Of a stretch of DNA of 64,000 bases, positions 33,852 to 45,100 are shown one piece after another; within the stretch, counting starts at the first letter, position 1, and each line of letters begins with the position of its first letter. Both the position numbers and the translations under genes were made by a program. The notes under the pieces are model-generated. The model had not been told where the DNA came from. It did no database searches and worked only from the letters and a program-made list of their open reading frames with translations. The stretch is from Pseudomonas asplenii. GTDB lineage: Bacteria > Pseudomonadota > Gammaproteobacteria > Pseudomonadales > Pseudomonadaceae. The stretch covers positions 248,001 through 312,000 of the forward strand of contig NZ_JSYZ01000014.1 in assembly GCF_001293465.1 (NCBI RefSeq), written 5' to 3'.

Positions 33852-35345
33852 TTACGCCCCCTTCGCCGATGGCAGCTTCGACACCAGGCGCAGCGACACG
33901 GTCAGGCCTTCGAGCTGGTAATGCGGACGCAGGAAGAACTTGGAGGTGTAGTAGCCCGGGTTGCCTTCGACGTCCTCGACCACCACTTCCGCCGCCGCCA
34001 GCGGATGCTGGGCCTTGGTGGTTTCGGTGGAGTGGGCCGGGTCGCCGTCGACGTAGTTGAGGATCCAGTCCTGCAACCAGCGCTGCATTTCGTCCTTTTC
34101 CTTGAACGAACCGATCTTGTCGCGAACGATGCACTTCAGGTAATGGGCGAAGCGGCAGGTGGCGAACAGGTACGGCAGGCGCGCGGCCAGGTTGGCGTTG
34201 GCGGTGGCGTCCGGATCGTCGTACTCGGCCGGTTTCTGCAGCGACTGGGCGCCGATGAACGCGGCGAAATCGGTGTTCTTCTTGTGCAGCAGCGGCATGA
34301 AACCGTTCTTCGCCAGTTCCGCTTCACGACGGTCGGAGATGGCGATCTCGGTCGGGCACTTCATGTCCACGCCGCCATCGTCGGTCGGGAAGGTGTGCGC
34401 CGGCAGGCCTTCGACCTCGCCGCCGGACTCGACGCCGCGAATCCGCGAGCACCAGCCGTAGTGCTTGAACGAGCGGTTGATGTTCACCGCCATGGCGTAG
34501 GCCGCGTTGGCCCAGGTGTACTTGTTGCTGTCGGCGCCGTCGGTGTCTTCCTCGAAGGCGAAGGCCTCCACCGGGTCGGTCTTGGCGCCATAGGGCAGGC
34601 GGGCCAGGAACCGCGGCATGGTCAGGCCGATGTAGCGCGAGTCTTCCGATTCACGCAGGGAGCGCCAGCCGGCGTATTCCGGCGTGGTGAAGATCTTGGT
34701 CAGGTCGCGCGGGTTCGACAGTTCCTGCCACGAGCCCATGCCCATCACGGTCGGCGAGGCGGCGGAAATGAACGGCGCGTGCATCGCCGCGCAGACCTTG
34801 GACAGCTCGCCCAGCAGCTCGACATCCGGTGGCGACTGGTCGAAGTAGTAGTCGCCGACCAGGCAGCCGTAGGGCTCGCCGCCGAACTGGCCGTATTCCT
34901 CTTCGTACATCTTCTTGAAGATCGGGCTCTGGTCCCAGGCCGTGCCCTTGAATTTCTTCAGGGTCTTGTGCAGCTCCGGCTTGGAGATGTTCAGCACGCG
35001 AATCTTCAGCTGTTCATCGCTTTCGGTGTTGTTGACCAGGTAGTGCAGGCCACGCCAGGCGCTTTCCAGCTGCTGGAACTCGGGGTGGTGGATCACCTGG
35101 TTGACCTGGGCGGTGAGCTTGGCGTCGATGGCGGCGATGATCGACTCGATCGACTTGATGGCGTCGTTGGACACCAGGTCGGTCTGCGCCAGGGCCTGCT
35201 CGGCCAGGGTGCGCACGGCGCCCTCGACGGCCTCGCGGGCACGCTCGGTCTTGGGTTTGAACTCCTGCATCAGCAGGCTGGCGAATTCGCTGGGTTCGGT
35301 GGTGCCGCTTTGCAGAGGCTGATTGTCTTGCTGCAACTGGGTCAT
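33852..35345 (-). CDS. tssC: T6SS contractile sheath large subunit TssC
   Basis: A 497-aa protein that builds the contractile sheath with TssB. Family blocks include EFASLLMQEFKPKTERAREA near the N-terminus, FQQLESAWRGLHYLV near 90-104, and a C-terminal region with GYYTSKFFLRPHYQLEGL. The length is canonical. The C-terminal part contributes to the ClpV recycling cycle through TssB contact. It follows tssB with a 15-base gap. Confidence 0.97.
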   Translation of the reverse strand: MTQLQQDNQPLQSGTTEPSEFASLLMQEFKPKTERAREAVEGAVRTLAEQALAQTDLVSNDAIKSIESIIAAIDAKLTAQVNQVIHHPEFQQLESAWRGLHYLVNNTESDEQLKIRVLNISKPELHKTLKKFKGTAWDQSPIFKKMYEEEYGQFGGEPYGCLVGDYYFDQSPPDVELLGELSKVCAAMHAPFISAASPTVMGMGSWQELSNPRDLTKIFTTPEYAGWRSLRESEDSRYIGLTMPRFLARLPYGAKTDPVEAFAFEEDTDGADSNKYTWANAAYAMAVNINRSFKHYGWCSRIRGVESGGEVEGLPAHTFPTDDGGVDMKCPTEIAISDRREAELAKNGFMPLLHKKNTDFAAFIGAQSLQKPAEYDDPDATANANLAARLPYLFATCRFAHYLKCIVRDKIGSFKEKDEMQRWLQDWILNYVDGDPAHSTETTKAQHPLAAAEVVVEDVEGNPGYYTSKFFLRPHYQLEGLTVSLRLVSKLPSAKGA

Positions 35346-35360
35346 GATCGTTCGTCCTGA

Positions 35361-35876
35361 TTAAGCGCTGGGCTCGGAGTCCTGGGGCTTTGGCGCACTG
35401 GCCAGGGCCTGGAGCAGCGCCGGATCCTTGATGGCCTTCATGATGATTTCCTCGGCACCGGTCTTGCCGTCCATGTAGGTCAGCAGGTTGGCCAGCTGGG
35501 TGCGCGCCTCGAGCAGCTTGTTCAGCGAGTCGACCTTGCGCGCCACGGCGGCGGGGCTGAAGTCGTCCATGCTTTCGAAGGTGATGTCCAGGCTCAGGTT
35601 GCCTTCACCGGTCAGCTCGTTCGGCACGTTGAACGCGACCCGCGGTTTCATGGCCTTGAGACGCGAGTCGAAGTTGTCGACGTCGATCTCCAGGAACTTG
35701 CGGTCGGCGACGGCGGCCAGCGGCTCGGCGGGTTTGCCGGCCAGGTCGGCCAGCACGCCCATCACGAAAGGCAACTGGACCTTTTTCTCGGCGCCGTAGA
35801 GTTCCACGTCGTACTCGATCTGGACCCGTGGCGCGCGATTGCGCGCGATGAATTTCTGAGAACTTTGCTTCGCCAC
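35361..35876 (-). CDS. tssB: T6SS contractile sheath small subunit TssB
   Basis: A 171-aa sheath partner of TssC. The family N-terminus (SSQKFIARNRAPRVQIEYDV), KVQLPFVMGVLADLAGKP and LSLDITFESMDDFSPAAVA are all present. The start codon is GTG at 35876 with AGGAG about seven bases upstream. In this family TssC and TssB intertwine strands and expose an N-terminal TssC helix to ClpV on contraction. Confidence 0.96.
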   Translation of the reverse strand: MAKQSSQKFIARNRAPRVQIEYDVELYGAEKKVQLPFVMGVLADLAGKPAEPLAAVADRKFLEIDVDNFDSRLKAMKPRVAFNVPNELTGEGNLSLDITFESMDDFSPAAVARKVDSLNKLLEARTQLANLLTYMDGKTGAEEIIMKAIKDPALLQALASAPKPQDSEPSA

Positions 35877-35957
35877 GTTGCTGCTCCTGGTCGCTGTTGC
35901 GACGGTGTAGGCGTCATCGGTATAGGCCGTTAACGTAACTGCGCGGAGGGTTCAGGC

Positions 35958-36986
35958 TTATTCGCCTTCCGGACCACGCAGGTTTTCAAACTGGGACATG
36001 CCGTCGGGGATCAGGTTGCGCACGATCGCCTCGAAGTCGGCGTGGACCAGATGCTTCGCCCGGTTCAACAGCACCGGCAGCGGGCTCGAAGGCTCGTGGC
36101 GGGTGTAGTAGGCGAGGATCCGGTCGAGGCTGCGCAACACGTCGTCGCGGTTGCCGATCTCGCCGGTGGCACGTGGCGCCGCGACCGCGGGAGCGTCCGC
36201 CGACGGGTATTCGCTGCTGTCGCCGGTGCCGTCGGTAGCCTCCGGGGCCGGGGCGGCACCGCCCGGGGCGTATTCGGCGAGCACCTGCAACGCCAGCTTG
36301 AGCGGTTGGCGCAGGGCGCTGAGGTCGACCCCCTGGGCCGAGCCGACCTGTTCGGAAACGAAGCGCTCGATGGCTTCCAGCGTGCTGCGGGCCTCGGTGA
36401 TGGCGTTGCGCACGGCCTCCAGTTCATCCGGGTCGGTATCGCGCAGGGCGCCGCTCAGTTCGTCGGGGCTCAGGCTCTCGTCGGCGAAGCTCAACAGGCC
36501 GCTGGCGTTCAGTGCGGCGCGCAGGGTTACGGTGCCGAAGGCCCGCGAGCGGGTCAGCACGCTTTCGCGCAACAACCGCACGTTGGTGTCGCAGGCCAGG
36601 CCGGACAAGGCGTTGACCCGCACCGTGGGGTCATTGTCGTCGTCGGCGTCGAGCAAGGGATAGAGTTCGCCCCAGTATTGCTGGAGCAACTGGTGAATCA
36701 GTTCGAGGGCGTCGCGCAGGCCGGCGAAGCCTTCGAGGGCCAGGCTGCTTTGCGCCAGGAAATGGGTGATGCGCAGGTCTTTGCTGCGTTGCAGCAGGGC
36801 CGTGCTCGATTGCTCGATGACACGCCAGGCGGGCGGTTCTGCCGGTTGCACGGAGTCGCCCATGATGCGCTCGGGTTTACCCTGGGCATCACGTTCCAAT
36901 TGCAGGAATTGCGCGTCATATTCCAAGTCCTCGCCGCAGGGCGAGTTCGCGGAAACAGCAGCAAGCAACAACGGCAGGTCCAGCAA
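35958..36986 (-). CDS. tssA: T6SS protein TssA (ImpA N-terminal domain)
   Basis: A 342-aa protein that caps or primes tube and sheath assembly. The N-terminal ImpA domain is recognised by SANSPCGEDLEYDAQFLQLE (about 13-32) and by SKDLRITHFLAQSSLALEGF near 68-87; the C-terminus differs among TssA classes. The start is TTG at 36986, with AAGGAG eight bases upstream and family residues (LDLPLLLAAVSANSPCG) immediately after. It heads the minus-strand core operon. Confidence 0.92.
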   Translation of the reverse strand: MLDLPLLLAAVSANSPCGEDLEYDAQFLQLERDAQGKPERIMGDSVQPAEPPAWRVIEQSSTALLQRSKDLRITHFLAQSSLALEGFAGLRDALELIHQLLQQYWGELYPLLDADDDNDPTVRVNALSGLACDTNVRLLRESVLTRSRAFGTVTLRAALNASGLLSFADESLSPDELSGALRDTDPDELEAVRNAITEARSTLEAIERFVSEQVGSAQGVDLSALRQPLKLALQVLAEYAPGGAAPAPEATDGTGDSSEYPSADAPAVAAPRATGEIGNRDDVLRSLDRILAYYTRHEPSSPLPVLLNRAKHLVHADFEAIVRNLIPDGMSQFENLRGPEGE

Positions 36987-37376
36987 GTTCGATCTCCTTA
37001 TCGCCTGGCAAAGTGCCAGCTATTTCCCGAGAAAGTTCCCTCGGGGAAATTCTCATAATTCTCGTGGATATAGGGACTTTGATATCACACGGCCATCATG
37101 TATAAACAGGAAGTTGTGCATTTTTGGTGTAGTACTTGGGGCTTGTCAAGGTAAGCTACTCACCCTTTGTTACAGTTGTGACGGGCTCGGCAAGGCCGTC
37201 GACTGCCGGGTCATGACCTGTACGATTGTGGGAAAATTGTGGGTAGAATCTTCCAGTTTCGCCGAAATGGCTGAAAATAATGGGGTTTTACCCCGGGGCC
37301 GGAAGGCCCGGACCGCGCTTGCTGCAGGAACACCGCAGCGGGCCGGCTGTGCGTGGAAGTACTGCAAGGAGGCGCA
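36987..37376. promoter_or_regulatory. Divergent control region between tssA and tagH
   Basis: This 390-base A+T-rich gap (especially 37050-37175) must hold promoters for both arms of the T6SS core. I see no confident -35/-10 pair or -24/-12 site. A second hairpin in the tssA leader lies at 37023-37049; on the mRNA strand TTTCCCCGAG pairs with CTCGGGAAA with GGA at the loop. The tagH start is preceded by GCAAGGAGGC, whose GGA overlaps the ribosome-binding site. Confidence 0.6.
36990..37003 (-). promoter_or_regulatory. Candidate RsmA/CsrA hairpin at the tssA ribosome-binding site
   Basis: On the mRNA strand CGAT-AAGGAG-ATCG forms a 4-bp stem with the Shine-Dalgarno AAGGAG as a hexaloop, the classic RsmA/CsrA target shape. 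Binding would block tssA translation. RsmA repression of HSI-I T6SS genes is known in P. aeruginosa; use here is inference. Confidence 0.6.
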
Positions 37377-38879
<1,503 letters not shown>

Positions 38880-38906
38880 GTTGAGGCGGGTGACGGCCTT
38901 GAGGGC

Positions 38907-38936
38907 GCTTTCGCGGGCAAGCCCGCTCCCACAAGG
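38907..38936. repeat. Single REP-type element between tagH and tssJ
   Basis: CTTTCGCGGGCAAGCCCGCTCCCACAAG matches the core of the other REP elements in the window; the internal GCGGGC/GCCCGC forms a hairpin. It lies in the 137-base gap before tssJ. Confidence 0.75.
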
Positions 38937-39016
38937 GCCAGTCCCCCGGCAGGTTCTGAAGGCTGAAGGCAACAAACGGATTCAACGGAAAGCCAGACCG
39001 TCACTGAGGACGCAGG

Positions 39017-39514
39017 ATGATTCACCGAGTTTTACTGGCAGCGGCCATGACGCTGCTGCTCAATGCGTGCAGCAAGGACGCGGCCGCACCAGCGCCTGCC
39101 GATGAGCCGGCGGCCGACAGCGCCACCGCTGTCCTGAACTTTCATGCCATCAGCGGTCTCAACCCCGGCGCCAACGGGGCCCCGGCTCCGGTGCGGGTGC
39201 GCATTTTCGAGCTGAAGAACACCGCCAACTTCAATCGAGCCGACTATTTCGCCCTGGCCGAACGGGCCCAGGCGACCCTCGGCGCCGACCTGATCGACCA
39301 GGACGAAGTGCTGGTGCAGCCCGGCGAACAGTTGAGCGTCGAGCGGCCGCTCAACCCCGCGACCCGCCATGTCGGGCTGGTGGTGGGTTATCGCGAGATC
39401 GACCAGGCGTTGTGGCGCAGCGTACTCAGCGTCCAGCCCCGGCAGGTCACCGACTATCAGATCAGCCTCGATGTGCGTGCCGTGCGCAGCGCCGTCGAAG
39501 GCTCCGCCCCTTAG
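39017..39514 (+). CDS. tssJ: T6SS outer-membrane lipoprotein TssJ
   Basis: A 165-aa lipoprotein that anchors the TssL-TssM complex to the outer membrane. The signal peptide ends in a lipobox LNAC with Cys18 as the lipidated residue. The mature part has the TssJ transthyretin-like core (VRVRIFELKNTANFNRADYF near 56-75 and HVGLVVGYREI near 116-126). It starts at ATG after TGAGGACGCAGG. tssK follows 15 bases downstream. Confidence 0.95.
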   Translation: MIHRVLLAAAMTLLLNACSKDAAAPAPADEPAADSATAVLNFHAISGLNPGANGAPAPVRVRIFELKNTANFNRADYFALAERAQATLGADLIDQDEVLVQPGEQLSVERPLNPATRHVGLVVGYREIDQALWRSVLSVQPRQVTDYQISLDVRAVRSAVEGSAP

Positions 39515-39529
39515 GCAAACGGAGAAGCC

Positions 39530-40864
39530 ATGTCCTGGAACAATCGAGTGGTCTGGTCGGAAGGCATGTTCATCGGAACGCAGCACTTCCAGCAGCATGA
39601 CCGTTACCTGGAAAACCTGATCGACGCCCGCAGCCGTCCGCTGTCCGCCGGTGCCTGGGGGTTCTCCGAACTGTTGATCGACCAGGGCCTGCTGGCCCAG
39701 GGCAAGCTGGCCATCGTTTCCGCCAAGGGCCTGCTGCCGGACGGCACGCCGTTCAACATTCCCCACGATGACCTGGCGCCGAGCCCGCTGAGCATCGAGG
39801 ACAGCCTGCGTGACGGGGTGATCTACCTGGCGCTGCCGCTCAAGCGCGCCGGTGCCCGTGACACCGTGGACGAGGGCGAGGAGCTGGGCGGGGCGCGTTA
39901 CCTGAGCCAGGTGCGCGAGGTGCGTGACGACAACGCGCCGTTCGAGAACCGGGCGCCGGTGGCCGTCGGTTCCCGGGCCCTGCGCCTGCTGACCGGGGGC
40001 GATGGCCTGAGCGACTACGCCGCCATCGGCCTGGTACGGATCAAGGAAAAACGCGCCGACCGCGCCCTGGTGCTGGACGAAAGCTATATCCCGCCGGTGC
40101 TCGACGTGGCCGCGAGCAAGCCGCTGGCGGCGTTTCGCAGCGAGCTGCTGGGCCTGCTGCACCAGCGTGGTGAAGCGCTGGCCGGGCGCGTGGTCGCCTC
40201 GGGCGCCGGCGGCGCCTCGGAGATCGCCGATTTCATGCTGCTGCAACTGGTCAACCGCGCCGAGCCGCTGATCAGCCACCTGAGCCAGTTGAGCCCGCTG
40301 CACCCGGAACGCTTCTACAGCGAACTGGTGAGCCTGGCCGGCGAGTTCTCCACCTTTTCCCAGACCGGCCGGCGCCCGGCCGAGTATCCGCAGTACCAGC
40401 ACGACGCCCTGGCGCTGAGCTTCGCCCCGGTCATGCAGGCGCTGCGCGAGGCGCTGTCGATGCTGATCGACAGTAAGGCGACGCCGATCCCGATCGTGGA
40501 AAAGGCCTACGGCATCCATGTGGCGATGCTGGCCGACAGGACGCTGATCGACAACGCAAGCTTCATCCTGGTCGTACGTGCCGACATCCCCAGCGAAACC
40601 CTGCGCGGGCGTTTCGTCCAGCAGAGCAAGATCGGTTCGGTGGAGCACATCCGCGACCTGGTGAACCTGCAACTGCCGGGCATCGGCCTGCTGCCGTTGC
40701 CGGTGGCGCCGCGGCAGATCCCGTTCCACGCCGGCTCCACCTACTACGAGCTCGATCGTGGCAGCGAGCACTGGAAGCAACTGATGCACTCCGGCGGCTT
40801 CGCGTTCCATGTCGCCGGGGAGTTCCCGGGGTTGAACCTGGCTTTCTGGGCCATCCGAGGATAA
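39530..40864 (+). CDS. tssK: T6SS baseplate-membrane connector TssK
   Basis: A 444-aa cytoplasmic protein that links the baseplate to TssL and TssM. The N-terminal WNNRVVWSEGMFIGTQHFQQ, FSELLIDQGLLAQGKLAI and C-terminal QIPFHAGSTYYELDRGSEHW are family hallmarks. Six bases separate it from tssL. Confidence 0.97.
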   Translation: MSWNNRVVWSEGMFIGTQHFQQHDRYLENLIDARSRPLSAGAWGFSELLIDQGLLAQGKLAIVSAKGLLPDGTPFNIPHDDLAPSPLSIEDSLRDGVIYLALPLKRAGARDTVDEGEELGGARYLSQVREVRDDNAPFENRAPVAVGSRALRLLTGGDGLSDYAAIGLVRIKEKRADRALVLDESYIPPVLDVAASKPLAAFRSELLGLLHQRGEALAGRVVASGAGGASEIADFMLLQLVNRAEPLISHLSQLSPLHPERFYSELVSLAGEFSTFSQTGRRPAEYPQYQHDALALSFAPVMQALREALSMLIDSKATPIPIVEKAYGIHVAMLADRTLIDNASFILVVRADIPSETLRGRFVQQSKIGSVEHIRDLVNLQLPGIGLLPLPVAPRQIPFHAGSTYYELDRGSEHWKQLMHSGGFAFHVAGEFPGLNLAFWAIRG

Positions 40865-40870
40865 GCGGCG

Positions 40871-42196
40871 ATGCACTCCAATGAAGATCCGCTGGGCCAG
40901 CCAGCCCCGGTACCCAACGACCGTACCCAGTTCATGCCGCGGCCCGGTGGCCGCGAGCCCCAGGCCGCGCCACGGGCCGAGCCGAGCGCCCCGCTGTCGA
41001 TGCCGGCCGCGCCGCTGCCGATTGGCCAGTCCCAGGGCCTGAACCCGCTGGAAAGCGCCGCCGGCCCGTTGCTGGCGCTGCTCACCCGGCTGCGCAACAC
41101 CATCGCCCATCCGGCCCCGGCCAGCCTGCGGGCGCAGTTGCTGGGTTACCTGCGGCAGTTCGAGGAGCGTGCCGAGGCCGCCGGCGTGGCGCGCAACGAG
41201 GTGCTGCTGGCGCGTTATGCGCTGTGCACCGCCCTCGACGAAGCGGTGCTCAGTACCCCATGGGGCAGTACCAGCGAGTGGGGCAAGCAGAGTCTGCTGA
41301 TCACCGTGCACAACGAGGCCTGGGGCGGCGAGAAGGTGTTCCAGCTGCTCGAACACTGCCTGCAGAGCCCGCGCGAGCGCCTGTACCTGCTGGAGCTCTT
41401 GTACCTGTGCATGTGCCTGGGCTTCGAAGGCCGCTACCGGGTCATGAACGACGGCCGCAGCCAGCTGGAGGCGTTGCGTGAGCGCACCGCCGCGACCATC
41501 CGCAGTGCCCGTGGCGAATACGAGCGTGAACTGTCGCCGCGCTGGCGCGGCCTGACCGTGGCCCGCGACCGCCTCAGCCAGTTCATGCCGCCCTGGGTCG
41601 GCGTGGCGATCGGCCTTGCGCTGCTGCTGGCCCTGCTGTTCGGCCTGCGCATGAAGCTGGCCGCCGACGCCGAGCCGGTGTTCAAGAACATCCATGCCCT
41701 GGGCGAGATCCCGGTGCAGACCATCGACCGGCCGGTGGTACAGCCCAAGGTGGTCGAGCGGCCGCGCCTGGCCGGTTTCCTCGCCGAGGAAATCAGGGCT
41801 GGCAAGGTCGCGGTGGAGGACAAGGTCGACCGTTCGGTGGTGACCATCCGCGGCGACGAACTGTTCGCCTCGGGCAGCGCCAGCATCGTCGATGACTTCC
41901 AGCCGCTGATGCTGCGCATCGCCGATGCGATCCGCAAGGTCAAGGGCCAGGTGCGGGTCACCGGCCACAGCGACAACCGTCCGATCGCCACCCTGCGCTT
42001 CCCGTCGAACTGGGCGTTGTCCCAGGCGCGGGCCGAGCAGGTGCTGCAGATCCTCGCGGCGAAGACCGGCCAGCCCGAGCGCTTCAGTGCCGAAGGGCGC
42101 AGCGACACCGAGCCGCTGGCGTCGAACGCCACGGCCGAAGGCCGGGCGAAGAATCGCCGGGTGGAAATCACAGTCTTTGCGGAGGGAGTCGAGTGA
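40871..42196 (+). CDS. tssL: T6SS inner-membrane protein TssL (DotU) with OmpA-like C-terminus
   Basis: A 441-aa evolved TssL. A Pro-rich N-terminal segment (1-60) precedes the DotU domain (about 60-230: LRAQLLGYLRQFEERAEAAG; LARYALCTALDEAVL). A single membrane helix (VGVAIGLALLLALLFGLRM) lies near 243-262. A periplasmic OmpA/MotB-type peptidoglycan-binding domain covers about 310-441 (VTGHSDNRPIATLRFPSNW; AKNRRVEITV). The peptidoglycan domain is fused here, so no separate TagL gene is needed. The stop overlaps the tssM start (GTGA). Confidence 0.96.
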   Translation: MHSNEDPLGQPAPVPNDRTQFMPRPGGREPQAAPRAEPSAPLSMPAAPLPIGQSQGLNPLESAAGPLLALLTRLRNTIAHPAPASLRAQLLGYLRQFEERAEAAGVARNEVLLARYALCTALDEAVLSTPWGSTSEWGKQSLLITVHNEAWGGEKVFQLLEHCLQSPRERLYLLELLYLCMCLGFEGRYRVMNDGRSQLEALRERTAATIRSARGEYERELSPRWRGLTVARDRLSQFMPPWVGVAIGLALLLALLFGLRMKLAADAEPVFKNIHALGEIPVQTIDRPVVQPKVVERPRLAGFLAEEIRAGKVAVEDKVDRSVVTIRGDELFASGSASIVDDFQPLMLRIADAIRKVKGQVRVTGHSDNRPIATLRFPSNWALSQARAEQVLQILAAKTGQPERFSAEGRSDTEPLASNATAEGRAKNRRVEITVFAEGVE

Positions 42197-45100
42197 AGGC
42201 TTTTTTCGGTTTTGTCATTCGCTGGGTGATCCCGGTGCTGGGGCTGATCGCCCTGAGCCTGATCATCTGGTTCGTCGGCCCGTTGCTGGAAGTGCTGGTG
42301 CCGGAAGGGCGGCGCTGGGCGCTGATCATCCTGATCTTCGCGATCTGGATCGCTTATCGCGTGTTCCGCCTGATCCAGGCCCGCCGCCAGGCGGCGAAGG
42401 TCATGCAGAGCCTGGCCGCGGATACGCCGCCGGATGCGGCCAGCGTCGCCACCGCCGAAGAGCTGGCGACCCTGCGCCAACGCATGGACGAGGCCCTGGC
42501 CCTGCTGAAAAAGGCCCGGCTCGGTGGCGACGAGCGCCGTAACCTGTACGAGCTGCCGTGGTACGTGATCATCGGCCCGCCCGGTTCGGGCAAGACCACC
42601 GCGCTGGTCAACTCCGGCCTGCATTTCCCCCTGGCCGCGCAACTGGGCGCCGGGGCGATCCGCGGTGTCGGCGGTACCCGCAACTGCGACTGGTGGTTCA
42701 CCGACGAGGCCGTGCTGCTCGATACCGCCGGCCGCTACACCACCCAGGACAGCCATGCCCAGGTGGACAAGGCGGCCTGGCTGGGTTTCCTCGACCTGCT
42801 CAAGACCCAGCGTTCGCGCCGGCCGATCGATGGTGCGTTCATCGCCATCAGCCTGTCCGACCTGCTGCTCGGCACCGACGCCGAACGGGCGGCCCATGCC
42901 GCGGCGATCCGCGCCCGGATCCAGGAGTTGTACACCCAGCTCGGCGTGCGCTTCCCGATCTACCTGATGCTGACCAAGCTCGACCTGGTGCCGGGTTTCA
43001 TGGAGTTCTTCGACTCCCTGAGCAAGGAAGAGCGGGCACAGGTGTGGGGCACGACCTTCACCCTGGACGACGGCAAGAACGCCGAAAGCCCGCTGGTGCA
43101 CTTCAAGGGCGAATTCGCGGCTCTGGAGCAGCGGCTCAACGAGCGCCTGGTGGAGCGTCTGCAGCAGGAGCGCGACCCGGCCCGGCGTGACCTGATCTAT
43201 GGTTTCCCGCAACAGTTCGGCGCGCTGCGCGAGTGCCTGCAGAGCTTCCTCGACGGTGTGTTCAAGCCCAACGCCTATGAAGACCGCGCGCTGCTGCGCG
43301 GGGTGTACTTTACCAGCGGCACCCAGGAAGGCAGCCCGATCGACCGTCTGATCGGTGCCATGGCCCAGAGCATGAGCCTGGACCGCCAGCACCTGGCCCG
43401 CCAGAGCGGCACCGGGCGCAGTTACTTCATCGAGAAGCTGTTCACCGCGGTGGCCTTCGCCGAGCGCGGCCTGGTCGGGGTCAACCCCAAGGTCGAGCGG
43501 CGGCGCAAGTGGCTGGCCCGTGGCGTACTGGCGGCGACGGTGGCGGTGGTGCTGCTGGTCAGCACCCTGTGGCTGATCAGCTACAAGGCCAACCAGGCCT
43601 ATATCGCCCAGGTCGACCAGAAGGTCGCACCGCTGGGCCAGAGCGTGCAGAACCTCAGCCCGGCGCAACGCGACGTGCTGGCGGTGCTGCCGCTGCTCAA
43701 TGCGGTCCGGCACCTGGCCGGCGATGCGCCGGGCTGGTCCGAGGGGCTGGGGCTGTACCAGGGCGACATGCTCGAGGCCGAGTCCGCCAGCGTCTATCGC
43801 AAGCTGCTGATCGCGGTGTTCGCGCCACGTCTGGTGACCCGTGTCGAGGAACAGTTGCGCAGTGGGGGCAGCTCGGACTTCCTCTACGAGGGCCTGAAGG
43901 CCTATCTGATGCTGGCCGATAACGAGCACTACGACCCGGAGTTCATCAAGGCCTGGATCGCCCTCGACTGGGACCGCAATCTGCCGCGCGACCTGCCGCC
44001 GGATCAGCGTCTGGCCCTGGGCGAGCACCTCAAGGCGCTGTTCGACCGGCATCCGCCGAATGCGCGACTGGACGAGCGGCTGATCGATGACCTGCGGCGG
44101 CAGTTGCAACAACTGCCGGTGGCGCAACGGGTCTATGACCGGGTCAAGCGCCAGAAGCTGCCGGCCGGAGTCAGTGACTTCCGCATCAGCGACGCCGCCG
44201 GCCGCGATGCCGCGCTGGTGTTCAGCCGCAAGAGCGGCAAGCCGCTGAGCGAACCCCTCAGCGGGTTCTTCACCGCCAAGGGCTACCGCGAGGCGTTTCT
44301 GCTGGCCAGCCTGAACCAGGCCGGGACCCTGGCGGAAGAGCAGTGGGTGCTGGGCCGCGATCAGGGGGAGCAGCAGAACGTCGCCAGCCTGGCGGCGGAT
44401 GTGCGCCGGCTGTACTTCCAGGATTACCTGCGGCAGTGGGATGCGCTGCTGGCCGATATCGACTTCGTGCCGATCACCAGCGTGGCCCAGGCGGCCGACG
44501 TGCTGCGGGTGATTTCCGGGCCGACCTCGCCATTGAAGAAGCTGCTGGTGGCGGTGGCCAAGGAAACCGACTTGCAGCAGGAAGAGCGCCTGCTGGCGGC
44601 CCAGGGCAAGAAGGTCGACAGCGGCGTCGACCAGATCAAGCAGCGCCTGGGCTCGATGCTCGGTCAGGAACAGCCGGCCAGCGACGCGCCGACGGCACCG
44701 GCCGAAGACCCGGTCAGCGCGCATTTCGCCGAACTCAATGCGCTGGTCAGCAAGGGCGAGGGCGAGCCGGCAGCCATCGATGGCCTGCTGGCGGACATGA
44801 ACGCGCTGTATGTGCAGGTCAGCGCCATGGTCGGGGCCAGTGGCGATGCCCTGCTCGGTGAGGCCAAGAACCAGGCCGCGGGTGCCGCCGCCCGGGTCAG
44901 CCTGAATGCCGAGCGGCAGCCACCGCTGGTGCAGGGCCTGGTCAAGTCGGTGGTCAGCTCGACCACCAACAGCATGATGGGCGGGGTGCGCAACCAATTG
45001 AACGCGGCCTGGGTCAGCGAGGTGGTGAACGTCTACCGGCAGTCCCTCAGCGGGCGTTATCCGTTGTCCCCCGGCAGTTCCCGGGATGCGACCCTCGACG

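Noticed and set aside
16600..36000. Prophage tail region
   Set aside because: Hcp, VgrG, TssE and sheath genes are phage-tail relatives, but TssJKLM, ClpV and Tag regulators show a T6SS; no capsid, terminase or integrase was seen.
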